A DNA stretch of 36,870 nucleotides from Azospirillaceae bacterium (GTDB lineage: Bacteria; Pseudomonadota; Alphaproteobacteria; Azospirillales; Azospirillaceae). Each line of letters opens with the position of its first letter. Position 1 is the stretch's first letter. Made by a program: the position numbers and the translations under genes. Under the pieces are notes generated by a model. That model was not told the origin of the DNA. It searched no databases and saw only the letters and a list, made by a program, of their open reading frames with translations. Below, in pieces: positions 1 through 9,000 of the stretch. Location of the stretch: NCBI GenBank assembly GCA_028277115.1, contig JANQHG010000123.1, positions 1 to 36,870 on the forward strand, given 5' to 3'.

Positions 1-1
1 G

Positions 2-1558
2 GTCGGCCACCGGTTTCTCGCGCCGGCGGCGATCACGCTGACGACGGGGGCCGACTATCGCGCGCAGATGGCGGCCGCCAGGGTGGTGGTCGATCGGGCC
101 GAGCGGCGGGCCCGGATCGTCGAGGCGGCGGCGGCCGCGGCGGCGGCGGTCGGGCTGTCGGTGGTCGACGACCCGGGGCTGGTCGACGAGGTGACCGGGC
201 TGGTCGAATGGCCGGTGGTCCACGTCGGGACGATCGATCCGCCGTTCATGGCGTTGCCGCCCGAGGTTTTGACCACCTCGATGCGCACGCACCAGAAGTA
301 CTTCGCGACCGAACACCCGGACGGCCGGCTGGCACCGCGGTTCATCGTGGTCGCCAACACCGAGACCGACGACGGCGGTGCCGCGGTGGTCGCCGGCAAC
401 GAGCGGGTGTTGCGCGCGCGGCTCAGCGATGCGCGCTTTTTCTGGGACCAGGACCGCAAGGCACCGTTGCGCAACAATCTGAGTGCGCTGCGGTCGATCG
501 TGTTCCACGCCCGGCTCGGCACCCTGTTCGACAAGGTGACACGGTTGGAGGCACTGGCGGGCAGCCTGGCCGCCCGGGTGCCCGGCTGCGACGAGACGCT
601 GGCGCGCCATGCCGCGATCCTGGCCAAGACCGATCTGGTCACCGGCATGGTCGGGGAGTTCCCCGAGCTCCAGGGGCTCATGGGGCGGTATTACGCGCTT
701 GCCGGCGGCGAGCCGGCCGCAGTCGCCGATGCGCTGGCCGATCATTACCGGCCGCTCGGCCCGACCGATCGCTGTCCGACCGCACCGCTCAGCATCGCGG
801 TCGCGCTGGCCGACAAGCTCGACACGCTGACCGGCTTTTTTGCGATCGGGGAAAAGCCGACCGGATCGAAGGACCCGTTCGCGCTGCGGCGCGCCGGGCT
901 CGGGATCATCCGGTTGGTGCTCGAGACCAGGTGCCGGCTCGGTTTGCGCGCTGCGGTGACCGAGGCGCACGGGCTGTATCGGGTGCACGGCTTGGCGCCG
1001 GCGCAGGCGGTCGCGGACGAGGTTTTGGCATTTCTCGCCGACCGGCTGAAGGTGGTGCTGCGCGACCGCGGGGTGCGCCACGACCTGATCGACGCCGCGT
1101 TCGCCCCGGCCGGGGCGGCGCCGACCGGTGGCGAGGACGATCTGGTTCGCTTGCTGGCGCGGGTCGAGGCGCTGGGCGCCTTTCTCGCCAGCGACGACGG
1201 CGCCAACCTGGTGATCGCTTATCGGCGCGCCTCCAACATCGTGCGGATCGAGGAAAAGAAGGACAGTCGGGGTTACGGCGACCCGGTCGCGATCGAGGGG
1301 TTGGCCGAGCCGGAGGAACGCGCGCTGGCCGCCGCGCTCGGCGAGGTCACAGCGGCGGCCACGCCGTGTCTCGCGGCCGAGGATTTCGCCGGCGCGATGG
1401 CGGCGCTGGCGCGGCTGCGCGGGCCGGTCGATGCGTTCTTCGATCGGGTCACGGTCAATGTCGACGACCCGGCGCTGCGGGCCAACCGGCTGCGCTTGTT
1501 GAGCGAGATCAGAGCAACCCTCAACCGTGTGGCGGATTTTTCGCGGCTTGAGGGCTAG
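2..1558 (+). CDS. glyS: Glycyl-tRNA synthetase beta subunit, 5' partial
   Basis: This is the beta subunit of the tetrameric (alpha2beta2) bacterial glycyl-tRNA synthetase, which binds tRNA-Gly while the alpha subunit (glyQ, expected just left of the window) activates glycine. The frame is already open at base 2 and reads VGHRFLAP before the first internal ATG at 68, so that ATG is not the start. 518 residues are present; the family is usually about 690-700, so roughly the first 175 are missing at the window edge. Family signatures visible are HQKYFAT, a [17 protein letters not shown] block, [17 protein letters not shown], and [14 protein letters not shown]. The C-terminal third is the helical DALR-type anticodon-binding region. 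It ends 51 bp before ppdK on the same strand, so the two may share a transcript. Identification is secure. Confidence 0.96.
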   Translation, partial: VGHRFLAPAAITLTTGADYRAQMAAARVVVDRAERRARIVEAAAAAAAAVGLSVVDDPGLVDEVTGLVEWPVVHVGTIDPPFMALPPEVLTTSMRTHQKYFATEHPDGRLAPRFIVVANTETDDGGAAVVAGNERVLRARLSDARFFWDQDRKAPLRNNLSALRSIVFHARLGTLFDKVTRLEALAGSLAARVPGCDETLARHAAILAKTDLVTGMVGEFPELQGLMGRYYALAGGEPAAVADALADHYRPLGPTDRCPTAPLSIAVALADKLDTLTGFFAIGEKPTGSKDPFALRRAGLGIIRLVLETRCRLGLRAAVTEAHGLYRVHGLAPAQAVADEVLAFLADRLKVVLRDRGVRHDLIDAAFAPAGAAPTGGEDDLVRLLARVEALGAFLASDDGANLVIAYRRASNIVRIEEKKDSRGYGDPVAIEGLAEPEERALAAALGEVTAAATPCLAAEDFAGAMAALARLRGPVDAFFDRVTVNVDDPALRANRLRLLSEIRATLNRVADFSRLEG

Positions 1559-1562
1559 GACA

Positions 1563-1583
1563 GCCCGGCCGGGCGGGCCGGGC
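1563..1583 (+). other. GC hairpin in the glyS-ppdK gap
   Basis: GCCCGG (1563-1568) pairs with CCGGGC (1578-1583) across a 9-base G-rich loop. No T-tract follows, so it is not a convincing intrinsic terminator. It could stabilise mRNA ends or tune readthrough from glyS into ppdK. A GGGAAAGG Shine-Dalgarno-like stretch follows before the ppdK ATG. Confidence 0.3.
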
Positions 1584-1609
1584 GGGACAATTGGGAAAGG
1601 CGATCGACG

Positions 1610-4324
1610 ATGTCGTGCGGCGAGGACACCGGGACCCACACGCACAAATGGGTTTATGCATTCGGCGACGGGCGGGCCGACGGCCATGCCGGGATGAAGG
1701 AGCTGCTGGGCGGCAAGGGTGCCAATCTGGCGGAGATGAGCCGCCTCGGCCTGCCGGTGCCGCCCGGGTTTACGATCTCGACCGAGGTGTGCACCTGGTT
1801 TTATCGCCATGACCGCCGGTACCCCGACACGCTGGTCGCCGAGGTCGAGGCGGCGCTCGGCGCGATCGAGCAGAGCCTGGGCGCGCGCTTCGGCGATCGC
1901 GATCTGCCGCTGTTGGTCTCGGTGCGTTCGGGCGCGCGGGCGTCGATGCCCGGCATGATGGACACCGTGCTCAACCTCGGGATCAACGACGCGACGGTCG
2001 AGGGCTTGATCCGGCGCAGCGGCGATCCGCGGTTTGCTTATGACAGTTATCGCCGTTTCTTGCAGATGTACGGCAATGTCGTGCTCAACCTCGATCACCA
2101 TTTGTTTGAGGATATTCTCGAGGCGTACAAGCACGGGCGCGGCGTGACGCTCGACACCGAGCTTGGCGTCGACGATTGGCACGCGGTGGTCGGCCGCTAC
2201 CAGTCGATGATCACCGACCGGCTCGGCACGCCGTTCCCGCAAGACCCGCGCGCGCAGCTGTGGGGCGCGATCGGTGCGGTGTTCGGGTCGTGGATGAACC
2301 AGCGCGCAATCACCTATCGCCGGCTGCACGACATCCCCGAGGACTGGGGTACCGCGGTCACGGTCCAGGCGATGGTGTTCGGCAACATGGGTGAGGACTG
2401 CGCGACCGGGGTCGCGTTCACCCGCAGCCCGGCGACCGGCGAGAATGTGTTCTACGGCGAATACCTGGTCAACGCCCAGGGCGAGGATGTGGTCGCCGGC
2501 ATCCGCACGCCGCAGTCGTTGACGGTTGCGGGCAAGGGCGACGGCGCCGGCGACAAGCCGGCGATGGAAGAGACGATGCCCGCGGTCTATCGCGAGCTCG
2601 CGGAGATCCGGTGCCGGCTCGAGCGCCACTATCGCGACATGCAGGACATCGAGTTCACGGTCCAGCAGGGCCGGCTGTTCATCCTGCAGACCCGCAACGG
2701 CAAGCGCACCGCGGCGGCGGCGCTCAAGATCGCGGTCGATCTGGCGGCCGAGGGGGTGGTCACCCAGGAGGAGGCGCTCGGCCGGCTCGAGCCGACCGCA
2801 CTCGACCAGCTGTTGCATCCAACGCTTGACCCCAAGGCGACCAAGACCGTGATCGGTCGCGGGTTGCCGGCGTCGCCGGGCGCATCGGCCGGGCGCATCG
2901 TGTTCACCGCCGACGTCGCGGAAAAGAGCGCCGAGCGCGGCGAGCAGGTGATCCTGTGTCGGGTCGAGACCAGCCCGGAAGACATCCACGGCATGCACGC
3001 CGCGGCCGGCATTTTGACCACGCGCGGCGGCATGACCAGCCATGCCGCGGTGGTCGCCCGCGGCATGGGCCGGACCTGCGTGGTCGGCGCGAGCGGTCTT
3101 CGGATTGACCACCGCGCCGGCGTTCTGATGGCCGGCGCGCACCATCTGGCCGAGGGTGACGTGATCACGCTCGACGGCAGTTCGGGCGAGGTCATGCTTG
3201 GGGAGGTGCCGACGATCGCGCCGGCGCTGACCGGCGACTTCGCGACCCTGATGGGCTGGGCCGACCATGCGCGTCGGCTGGTCGTGCGCACCAACGCTGA
3301 AACGCCGCAAGACGCCGCGACCGCCCGCAAGTTCGGCGCCGAGGGCATCGGGTTGTGCCGCACCGAGCACATGTTTTTCGACGCCGACCGGATCGTCGCG
3401 GTGCGCGAGATGATCATTGCCGATACGCCCGAGGAGCGTCGGGCGGCGTTGGCCAAGATCGCGCCGATGCAGACCAGGGACTTCGCCGATCTGTTCCGGA
3501 TCATGGCCGGGTTCCCGGTGACGATCCGTCTGCTCGACCCGCCGCTTCACGAGTTTCTGCCCCACAGCGAGGCCGAGATCGCGGAGGTCGCGGACGCCGC
3601 CGGGGTCGACCCGCAGTGCGTGCATCAACGGGCGATCCAGTTGGCTGAGGCCAACCCGATGCTCGGCCATCGCGGCTGCCGGCTTGGGATCACTTTTCCG
3701 GAAATTTATGAAACGCAGGCCCGTGCGATCTTCCGGGCCGCGGCCGAGGTCGATCGCGAGACCGGTGCCACCGTGATGCCGGAGATCATGATCCCGCTTG
3801 CGGCGACCCGTCGGGAACTCGAGGTTCTCAAGGCGCTGATCGACCGGGTGGCGGCGGAGGAGCGCGAGGCGACCGGGCGAACCGTGCCGTATCTGGTCGG
3901 CACGATGATCGAGTTGCCGCGGGCGGCGTTGCGCGCCGCTGAGCTCGCCGAGGTGGCGGAGTTTTTCAGTTTCGGCACCAACGACTTGACCCAGACCACG
4001 TTCGGGATCAGTCGGGATGATAGCGCGAGCTTTTTGCCGGATTACCAGCGGCTCGGCATCGTTGCGCGCGACCCGTTCGTCACGCTCGACACCGACGGGG
4101 TCGGTGAGTTGTTGTCGATCGCGGTGGCGCGCGGTCGGGCGGTCCGGCCCGATCTCAAGATCGGCATCTGCGGCGAGCACGGCGGCGACCCGGCGTCGAT
4201 CCGGTTTTGCGAATCGATCGGGCTCGACTATGTGTCGTGCTCGCCGTTCCGGGTGCCGATTGCCCGGCTGGCGGCGGCCCAGGCGGTGCAAGACGGCACG
4301 GGCGACCGACGCGAAGACCGCTGA
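1610..4324 (+). CDS. ppdK: Pyruvate, phosphate dikinase
   Basis: PPDK interconverts pyruvate + ATP + Pi and PEP + AMP + PPi, a cytosolic step at the glycolysis/gluconeogenesis node. At 904 residues it matches the bacterial family (about 870-900). The order is as expected. An N-terminal ATP-grasp domain carries KGANLAEM, RSGARASMPGMMDTVLNLG and CATGVAFTRSPATGE. A swivelling phosphohistidine domain carries GGMTSHAAVVARG, with His478 as the phosphocarrier. A C-terminal PEP/pyruvate TIM barrel carries GTMIELPRA, FSFGTNDLTQTT and GICGEHGG, with Cys854 as the expected acid/base. The TSH triad (Thr476) is the site that PPDK regulatory proteins (DUF299) phosphorylate in homologues; no such regulator gene lies in the window. 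The ATG at 1610 has a GGGAAAGG ribosome site upstream. The glyS-ppdK order is familiar from alphaproteobacteria. Confidence 0.97.
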   Translation: MSCGEDTGTHTHKWVYAFGDGRADGHAGMKELLGGKGANLAEMSRLGLPVPPGFTISTEVCTWFYRHDRRYPDTLVAEVEAALGAIEQSLGARFGDRDLPLLVSVRSGARASMPGMMDTVLNLGINDATVEGLIRRSGDPRFAYDSYRRFLQMYGNVVLNLDHHLFEDILEAYKHGRGVTLDTELGVDDWHAVVGRYQSMITDRLGTPFPQDPRAQLWGAIGAVFGSWMNQRAITYRRLHDIPEDWGTAVTVQAMVFGNMGEDCATGVAFTRSPATGENVFYGEYLVNAQGEDVVAGIRTPQSLTVAGKGDGAGDKPAMEETMPAVYRELAEIRCRLERHYRDMQDIEFTVQQGRLFILQTRNGKRTAAAALKIAVDLAAEGVVTQEEALGRLEPTALDQLLHPTLDPKATKTVIGRGLPASPGASAGRIVFTADVAEKSAERGEQVILCRVETSPEDIHGMHAAAGILTTRGGMTSHAAVVARGMGRTCVVGASGLRIDHRAGVLMAGAHHLAEGDVITLDGSSGEVMLGEVPTIAPALTGDFATLMGWADHARRLVVRTNAETPQDAATARKFGAEGIGLCRTEHMFFDADRIVAVREMIIADTPEERRAALAKIAPMQTRDFADLFRIMAGFPVTIRLLDPPLHEFLPHSEAEIAEVADAAGVDPQCVHQRAIQLAEANPMLGHRGCRLGITFPEIYETQARAIFRAAAEVDRETGATVMPEIMIPLAATRRELEVLKALIDRVAAEEREATGRTVPYLVGTMIELPRAALRAAELAEVAEFFSFGTNDLTQTTFGISRDDSASFLPDYQRLGIVARDPFVTLDTDGVGELLSIAVARGRAVRPDLKIGICGEHGGDPASIRFCESIGLDYVSCSPFRVPIARLAAAQAVQDGTGDRREDR

Positions 4325-4360
4325 TCGGCAAGGTCCGACCGGGCGTTTTTGCGGTGCGAC

Positions 4361-4383
4361 GGCGGCCGGCGCGTGCGGCCGCC
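4361..4383 (+). other. Stem-loop 37 bp downstream of ppdK
   Basis: GGCGGCCG (4361-4368) and CGGCCGCC (4376-4383) form a perfect 8-bp stem with a 7-base loop. No T-run follows, so it may protect the ppdK mRNA 3' end or act together with Rho rather than work as a classical intrinsic terminator. Confidence 0.35.
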
Positions 4384-4601
4384 GATACGCGTCATACCAT
4401 GTGGTGCATTCGCGAGTGCAGATCCAGCGTTGTGAGAGGACCCACCGCTCGCGCACCGTTTTGTAAACCTATCAGGTATTTAGGCTAAATTGTTGCGATC
4501 GTCGCGCCGATTCGACGTATGGACGCGGACGATTCAAGTACTTATCGTGGATACTGAGACCCTTAGAGGTGCGCATAGTCACGAGTCCGTCGCGGCAACG
4601 C

Positions 4602-4632
4602 TTGACAGGTTGATCGTTCAGTGATTTGTTAT
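4602..4632 (+). promoter_or_regulatory. Candidate sigma-70 promoter for the XRE regulator
   Basis: A perfect -35 TTGACA sits at 4602-4607. The -10 is weaker: TGTTAT at 4627-4632 (19-bp spacer) or TTTGTT at 4625-4630 (17-bp spacer). Initiation near 4640 would leave a 5' leader of about 125 nt before the GTG start at 4766. Confidence 0.4.
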
Positions 4633-4765
4633 CAGTTGTGCTCATTTCGTTGTCGCGACGTCTGACGGTGCGCCGATACGGCGGGGCGGTCGCGACGGCG
4701 GGTGGGCTCCGATCAGATGGCCATGGCGGACGGTTCGGTCCGCATCAGGTGGGAAGGCTTAAGAC

Positions 4766-5374
4766 GTGAGCAAGCGGACGCGCCAGAAAGGGGAAAGCAC
4801 CAACGACGTCGACGTGCTGGTCGGTCAGCGTCTGCGCGAGTTGCGTATGCTCGCCGGCCTGAGCCAGAGTGACCTGGCGGCGACGATCGGTCTGACCTTC
4901 CAGCAGTTGCAGAAGTACGAGCGCGGGGTCAACCGAATATCGGCGAGCAAACTATATATGCTCGCACGACATTTGAACGTGCCCGTCTCGACCTTCTTTG
5001 TCGACCTGGAGCGGCCCGACGATTCGCGCGCGGTCCCGGCGTCGGTCGGGGTCGGCGAGGCGTCGCCGGGCGATGCGCCGATCCGGTCGCGAGAGGCGTT
5101 GATTTTGGCCCGTCATTTCCAGCGCATTCGCGACCCGCAGGCTAAGGCGGCGCTGAAGGCATTTGCCGAGGCGTGCGCCGGCATGGCGTTTGGCGGCCAG
5201 TCCGACCAGGCGGACCAGATGGTTGCCGGGGTCGGGGGTGACGTGGAGCGGGTGGACCGTCCGCGGCTTGGCGACGGGTCGATCGAGACGCGGGCCGAAC
5301 CGCGTCGTCGTCGGCGCGTGAGCCGCCGGCCGCGCGGGGCGATCTGGCACCCGACCGACATCGGACGGACCTGA
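4766..5374 (+). CDS. XRE-family helix-turn-helix transcriptional regulator
   Basis: A 202-residue DNA-binding protein. An XRE/Cro-C1-type helix-turn-helix occupies about residues 17-78 (VGQRLRELRMLAGLSQSDLA, then IGLTFQQLQKYERG, then SASKLYMLARHLNVPVSTFF). A second conserved patch at about 110-140 (REALILARHFQRIRDPQAKAA) matches the C-terminal helix of the alphaproteobacterial subfamily that reads ETLxLxRAYYRIxDP. The tail is Arg-rich and variable. It starts at GTG 4766, with GGGAAGG (4751-4757) as a well-spaced Shine-Dalgarno; no ATG competes nearby. It stands alone, with a long leader before it and a strong terminator after it, which suits an independently and perhaps self-regulated gene. 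Its targets cannot be read from sequence. Confidence 0.9.
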   Translation: MSKRTRQKGESTNDVDVLVGQRLRELRMLAGLSQSDLAATIGLTFQQLQKYERGVNRISASKLYMLARHLNVPVSTFFVDLERPDDSRAVPASVGVGEASPGDAPIRSREALILARHFQRIRDPQAKAALKAFAEACAGMAFGGQSDQADQMVAGVGGDVERVDRPRLGDGSIETRAEPRRRRRVSRRPRGAIWHPTDIGRT

Positions 5375-5379
5375 CGCGG

Positions 5380-5426
5380 CTTCGGCCTGACGGCCGTTGT
5401 TTTAGGGGCACCGCCCCTGGCGGGGG
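5380..5426 (-). repeat. Dispersed GC-rich palindromic repeat, copy A (inverted, short form)
   Basis: Read on the minus strand this runs CCCCCGCC, AGGGGC-GGT-GCCCCT (6-bp hairpin), then ACAACGGCCGTCAGGCCGAAG. The same arrangement (G-rich arm, GGGGC-GGC-GCCCC hairpin, ACAACGGCCGAAGGCCGAA tail) occurs at 22746-22820 and 28043-28118. Copy A lies between convergent genes. Confidence 0.55.
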
Positions 5427-5476
5427 TTGGAAAGTCCGCCCCCACGGCATGTGGGGGAAGAGAGGGGGCGGCATCC

Positions 5477-5492
5477 GTCCGCTCTCGCGGAC
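5477..5492 (+). other. Small hairpin before the terminator
   Basis: GTCCGC (5477-5482) and GCGGAC (5487-5492) form a perfect 6-bp stem with a TCTC loop, immediately upstream of the larger terminator stem. It is part of a hairpin-dense intergenic segment, 5375-5649, that encodes no protein. Confidence 0.4.
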
Positions 5493-5495
5493 AGC

Positions 5496-5530
5496 GTCCC
5501 CCGCCTGGGGGGGCGGGGGACGGAGTTTTT
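5496..5530 (+). terminator. Intrinsic terminator of the XRE regulator gene
   Basis: GTCCCCCGCC (5496-5505) pairs perfectly with GGCGGGGGAC (5512-5521) across a 6-base loop, and TTTTT (5526-5530) follows after GGAG. A 10-bp G/C stem with a T-tract is the best intrinsic terminator in the window, and it lies 122 bp after the regulator stop. Confidence 0.65.
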
Positions 5531-5617
5531 GCCGCGCCAGTCGTCGGTCTGTGTCCAGCGGGGCACGGGGCAATTCCTGGTTGGGGGCTGAAACCCTCTG
5601 ACCTTGGGGGCGCGCGC

Positions 5618-5641
5618 CCCAAAACGTCGCCCAAAACGTCG
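5618..5641. repeat. Perfect 12-bp tandem duplication
   Basis: CCCAAAACGTCG occurs twice head-to-tail (5618-5629 and 5630-5641), directly after the palindrome-like TTGGGG...CCCCAA at 5604-5622 and just outside the stop codon of the HD protein gene. Confidence 0.7.
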
Positions 5642-5649
5642 GTTGACAC

Positions 5650-6261
5650 CTACGCCGTGCGCGCCGCCGCCGCGGGACAAAGCCCGCGGTACCGGTCCAA
5701 GAACACCTCGAGCGCCCGGTCCGGATCCAGCGGCTCGAGCGGGGTCGGGTTCGGCGGCGGCAGATTCTCCCAGTTGAGCCGGTGGGGCGCACAGAGATCA
5801 CGCAGTTCGGTCGCGAGCGCCCGGCGATCCGCCAGCTTGACCGCACGCGGCTCGGGGTGGCGAAAGCCGAATCGGCGGGCGAGCGCGCGCTTGACCGGTT
5901 CGACCGCGTCGCGCACCAAGTCACGCCCGAGCCGCACCTTCCACGGCGTCGGCCAGTCGCCGGTGAACGCCTCTTCGCAGTCGTGCATCAGTGCGTCGTA
6001 GGCATAGGCCGGGTCGGCGAGCTCGCTTGCCAGCACGCAGTGCTGGGCGACGCTGTAAAACCGGCGGGTGTTGCCGACGAAACGGCATTGATACGCCAGC
6101 GGTCGGGCGATGTCTTCGATATCGAACCGGCTGAAATCAGGCGCCGTCAGATCGACGGTGCGCCCGGAGTAGGTCAGCATGACCGCGGTCGGCTCCGGCA
6201 CGTCCAACAAATCGAACTGATCGGGGTTGTGCACCGTCGATGCTCGTGGCCGTCGCGCCAT
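5650..6261 (-). CDS. HD-domain phosphohydrolase, YfbR-like
   Basis: A cytosolic metal-dependent phosphohydrolase of the HD superfamily (the broad COG1896/YfbR type, whose E. coli member is a 5'-deoxynucleotidase). Numbered from the upstream TTG at 6270, the metal ligands are His77 in YSVAQHC, His96-Asp97 in ALMHDCEEA and a downstream Asp in TGDWPTPWK, the H...HD...D pattern. The N-terminus reads YSGRTVDLTAPDFSRFDIEDIA, typical of this alphaproteobacterial group. I take ATG 6261 as start (203 residues); the TTG at 6270, with AAGGGGG just upstream, is an alternative adding three residues. It is the last gene of the minus-strand run, 39 bp after ispE. A role in dNMP turnover would fit nrdR in the same run, but the substrate is inferred. 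Confidence 0.85.
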   Translation of the reverse strand: MARRPRASTVHNPDQFDLLDVPEPTAVMLTYSGRTVDLTAPDFSRFDIEDIARPLAYQCRFVGNTRRFYSVAQHCVLASELADPAYAYDALMHDCEEAFTGDWPTPWKVRLGRDLVRDAVEPVKRALARRFGFRHPEPRAVKLADRRALATELRDLCAPHRLNWENLPPPNPTPLEPLDPDRALEVFLDRYRGLCPAAAARTA

Positions 6262-6300
6262 CCCGCTCAAGTCCCCCTTATTGGGTCGGCCGGTCGCCGG

Positions 6301-7185
6301 TCAGGCGACCAGCTCGGTCGCGACCACCCACCACGTCGGTGCGGCGGCGGCGAGCCGGCGGGCGGCGGCGGCGGCGTCATCGGCGCTGCGGAACAGGGCA
6401 AAGCAGGTCGCGCCACTGCCCGACATCCGGGTCACGAGCGCGCCCTCCAACGCGGCCAACGCGTCCAGCACCCGAGCGATCGCCGGCGCGACGGCAATTG
6501 CCGGTTCCGTTAAATCGTTTCGCCGTCGGACCAATTCTTCGGCCAAGGCGTCGATCCCGGCCGGCGGGGTAGGCAATCGTGCCGGGCCCGAAAAGGGCCC
6601 TGTTCGGCGGCGGAACACGGCGGGCGTCGGCACCGCGACCCCCGGGTTGACCAGGACGACCGGCGCTGCCGGCAGCGGCGGCGCCGGGTCGATCAGATCG
6701 CCGCGCTCGCGGAAATAGGCCGGTCGGCTCGCCACGCAGACCGGCACGTCGGCGCCCAGGATGGCGGCGGTTCGATACACGACCGGATCGGTCACCGGGA
6801 TCCGCCACAACGCACAGAGCGCGCGCAGGCAGGCGGCCGCGTCGGCCGAACCGCCGCCGATCCCGGACGCGACCGGCAGGATCTTGGTGAGACGGAGCGC
6901 GACGGTCGGGGCGCGGTCGAGCGCGGCCGCCAGCGCCTCAGCGGCGCGCACGACCAAGTTGTCCGCGACCGGTTCGCTTGCAAGCGCGGCCGCGAACGGG
7001 CCGTCGAGCCGGAGCGACAGCCGGTCGGCCGGCTGTGCCGTCACCCGGTCGCCGACGGCGGCGAACGCGACCAGGCTGTCAAGGTCGTGGAAGCCGTCGG
7101 GCCGGCGGCCCAGCACGTGGAGATAGAGATTGATCTTGGCCGGGGCGAACTCGACCACCGGGTCGGGGTGCGGCTGGGCAGTCAC
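6301..7185 (-). CDS. ispE: 4-diphosphocytidyl-2-C-methyl-D-erythritol kinase
   Basis: IspE phosphorylates CDP-methylerythritol with ATP in the MEP pathway of isoprenoid synthesis (cytosol), which supplies ubiquinone and undecaprenyl precursors. 294 residues, a normal length. [19 protein letters not shown] holds the conserved Lys17. The GHMP-kinase ATP loop is [14 protein letters not shown] at 104-117. LGADVPVC holds the catalytic Asp146. The frame is open far upstream, but the homologous N-terminus begins at GTG 7185, whose GTGA overlaps the stop of the preceding TPR gene by 4 bp; this decides the start and implies translational coupling. The C-terminus keeps the [10 protein letters not shown] motif. 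Confidence 0.96.
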   Translation of the reverse strand: MTAQPHPDPVVEFAPAKINLYLHVLGRRPDGFHDLDSLVAFAAVGDRVTAQPADRLSLRLDGPFAAALASEPVADNLVVRAAEALAAALDRAPTVALRLTKILPVASGIGGGSADAAACLRALCALWRIPVTDPVVYRTAAILGADVPVCVASRPAYFRERGDLIDPAPPLPAAPVVLVNPGVAVPTPAVFRRRTGPFSGPARLPTPPAGIDALAEELVRRRNDLTEPAIAVAPAIARVLDALAALEGALVTRMSGSGATCFALFRSADDAAAAARRLAAAAPTWWVVATELVA

Positions 7186-8936
7186 GGCGCCGACGGTCCC
7201 GAACGGTCGCTGACCCGTCGTTCCGGCCGGTTGCGTCCGGCGAGCTTGTCCGCGATCGCCGCGCGGGCCTCGTCCTCGTCCTCGGCCATGGTGAGGGCCC
7301 GGCGCCATTGATAGATCGCTTCGACGTGGCGCCCGACCGCCCAATAGGCGTCGCCCAGATGATCGTTGATCGTCGAGTCGTAGGGCTGCAGTTCGACCGC
7401 GCGTTCCAGATGGGTGATCGCGCCGTCGAGATCGCCGAGCCGATAGAGCACCCATCCGAGGCTGTCGATGATGTAGCCGTCGTTGGGCCGCCGCTGGGCT
7501 GCGCGCGCGATCATGCGCCGCGCCCGCGGCAGGTGTATGCCGCGGTCGGCCCAGCTGTAGCCGAGATAGTTGAGCAGGATCGGGTGGTCGGGCCGCCGCG
7601 CCAGCGCGGCTTCGAGGTCGGTTTCGGCGCGGTTCCAATCGCCCATGCGATCATGGGCGAGCGCACGGCCGTAGAGAATCGGCCAGCGGCGCGCGCTGTC
7701 GGCCGGCAGAACGTCAAGGGCGGCCGTGTAGGCGGCGGCGGCTTCGGCGTAGCGGCCCCGGCTGCGGAAGAGGTCGCCGAGTTCGGTGTGCGATTCGATC
7801 CGGTTCGGGTGCTCTCGGGCAAGCGTCAGCAGGAGCGCCTCGGCCTCGCCGGCACGGTCGAGCGCGCGCAAGGTCTCCGCGGTGCGCAAGCCGACCACCC
7901 AGGCCAGACCCGGCCGGTCGTCCAGGGTCGCCAGCACCGCCAAGGCCTCGTCATGGCGGCCGCGTTCGCCATAAAGGTCGGCGACCAATAGCCGGGCGAC
8001 CCCGGAGCTCGGCCGCAGGACCAAGGACACCCGGATCAGGGCGAGCGCATCGGTCTCGCCGCGGTCGCGTTGGAGCGCGCTGGCGAGATCGAACAAGGCC
8101 TCGGCGATGCCCTCGGCCGGGGAGGTGGCGAGCGGCGGCGGGGCAGCGCCGCGGTCGGCCGCGTCGGCGTCGCCTGGCGACGTAACAAAGATCGGTGCGA
8201 GACGGGCGTGCTCGGGTGAGCGCTCGATCGCTTCGGCCCACAGGGCCGCGGCCTGGTCGGGTTTGCCGCGGCGCATCAGGAACCCACCGAACGCCTGCAG
8301 GATGCGCAGGGAGTCGCGGGCGGCGCGATAGGCGTTGCGGTAGCGCGACGCCGCGGTGGTGAGGTCGCCGGCTGCCTCGGCGATCAGGCCGGCGTGGAGG
8401 GCATGAAGCGCGACCAGGCCGGCGCCGGACGTGCGCGCATCAAGCCGCGCGATCGCCCGCTCAGGCTCACCCGCGCCGGCGATCAGCCAGGCATCGATCA
8501 GCGGTCGGGCAATCCGGAGCACGCGGTTGTGCGGCAGCGCGGCAAGTCGGGCGGTCGCGTCGTCGTAATCGCCGGCCTTGACGGCAGCGGCGACCATCAG
8601 GAGGTGGGCGAATGGCGTGCCGGGGATTTTGCGCGCGACCAGCCGGCGGGCGAGCGCCATGGCACGTTGGTCGTCCCCGGTGCTGAGCGCCAGCTTGAAC
8701 GCCTGGACCAGCAGGTCGGGCGTGTCGGGATCGCGGGCCAGGGCGTCGGCGAGGAACGCTGCGGCGGACCGCCAGTCGTCGATGTGCCGGGCGTACCGCC
8801 CGGCGAGATATGCGCCGACCGCGGATGCGGCCGCGCCCGTGGGGTGGATCGCGGCTCGGTCGGTGGCGGTCGCAGGCACCGGCATCACCCCGAGGCCGAG
8901 CATCAGCCCGAGGCCGAGCGCGCATCGCCAGTTCAT
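7182..8936 (-). CDS. Exported tetratricopeptide-repeat protein
   Basis: A 584-residue protein with an N-terminal signal peptide ([20 protein letters not shown], likely cut near ATA/TD), then helical TPR-type repeats over most of its length. Good repeats are at about 365-530, for example [50 protein letters not shown] and [19 protein letters not shown]. TPRs act as protein-binding scaffolds; the export signal suggests a periplasmic or outer-membrane-associated role. The ATG at 8936 has GGGGGAAA upstream. It follows nrdR by 64 bp and overlaps ispE by 4 bp. Proteins of this kind next to ispE recur in alphaproteobacteria, but no function can be assigned. Confidence 0.88.
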   Translation of the reverse strand: MNWRCALGLGLMLGLGVMPVPATATDRAAIHPTGAAASAVGAYLAGRYARHIDDWRSAAAFLADALARDPDTPDLLVQAFKLALSTGDDQRAMALARRLVARKIPGTPFAHLLMVAAAVKAGDYDDATARLAALPHNRVLRIARPLIDAWLIAGAGEPERAIARLDARTSGAGLVALHALHAGLIAEAAGDLTTAASRYRNAYRAARDSLRILQAFGGFLMRRGKPDQAAALWAEAIERSPEHARLAPIFVTSPGDADAADRGAAPPPLATSPAEGIAEALFDLASALQRDRGETDALALIRVSLVLRPSSGVARLLVADLYGERGRHDEALAVLATLDDRPGLAWVVGLRTAETLRALDRAGEAEALLLTLAREHPNRIESHTELGDLFRSRGRYAEAAAAYTAALDVLPADSARRWPILYGRALAHDRMGDWNRAETDLEAALARRPDHPILLNYLGYSWADRGIHLPRARRMIARAAQRRPNDGYIIDSLGWVLYRLGDLDGAITHLERAVELQPYDSTINDHLGDAYWAVGRHVEAIYQWRRALTMAEDEDEARAAIADKLAGRNRPERRVSDRSGPSAP

Positions 8937-9000
8937 GCCGTTTCCCCCATTTGCAAGGACCCGTCGGCTGCCGCCGTCGCCCCGCGGCGACGGGCGAGGG

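Larger units (their letters stand above)
4325..4765. other. 441-bp non-coding leader, AT-richer than its surroundings
   Basis: No convincing open frame lies between ppdK and the XRE regulator. After the hairpin at 4361-4383 the stretch of about 4455-4660 is noticeably richer in A/T than almost anywhere else in the window (for example TTTTGTAAACCTATCAGG at 4459-4476), as expected for a promoter or operator region. It contains the promoter candidate at 4602-4632. A small RNA or autoregulatory operator is possible, but nothing proves one. Confidence 0.5.

Noticed and set aside
7186-7638. N-terminal extension giving a 445-residue IspE
   Set aside because: The extra residues come from an alternative frame of the TPR gene; the IspE fold starts at the GTG overlapping the TPR stop codon.
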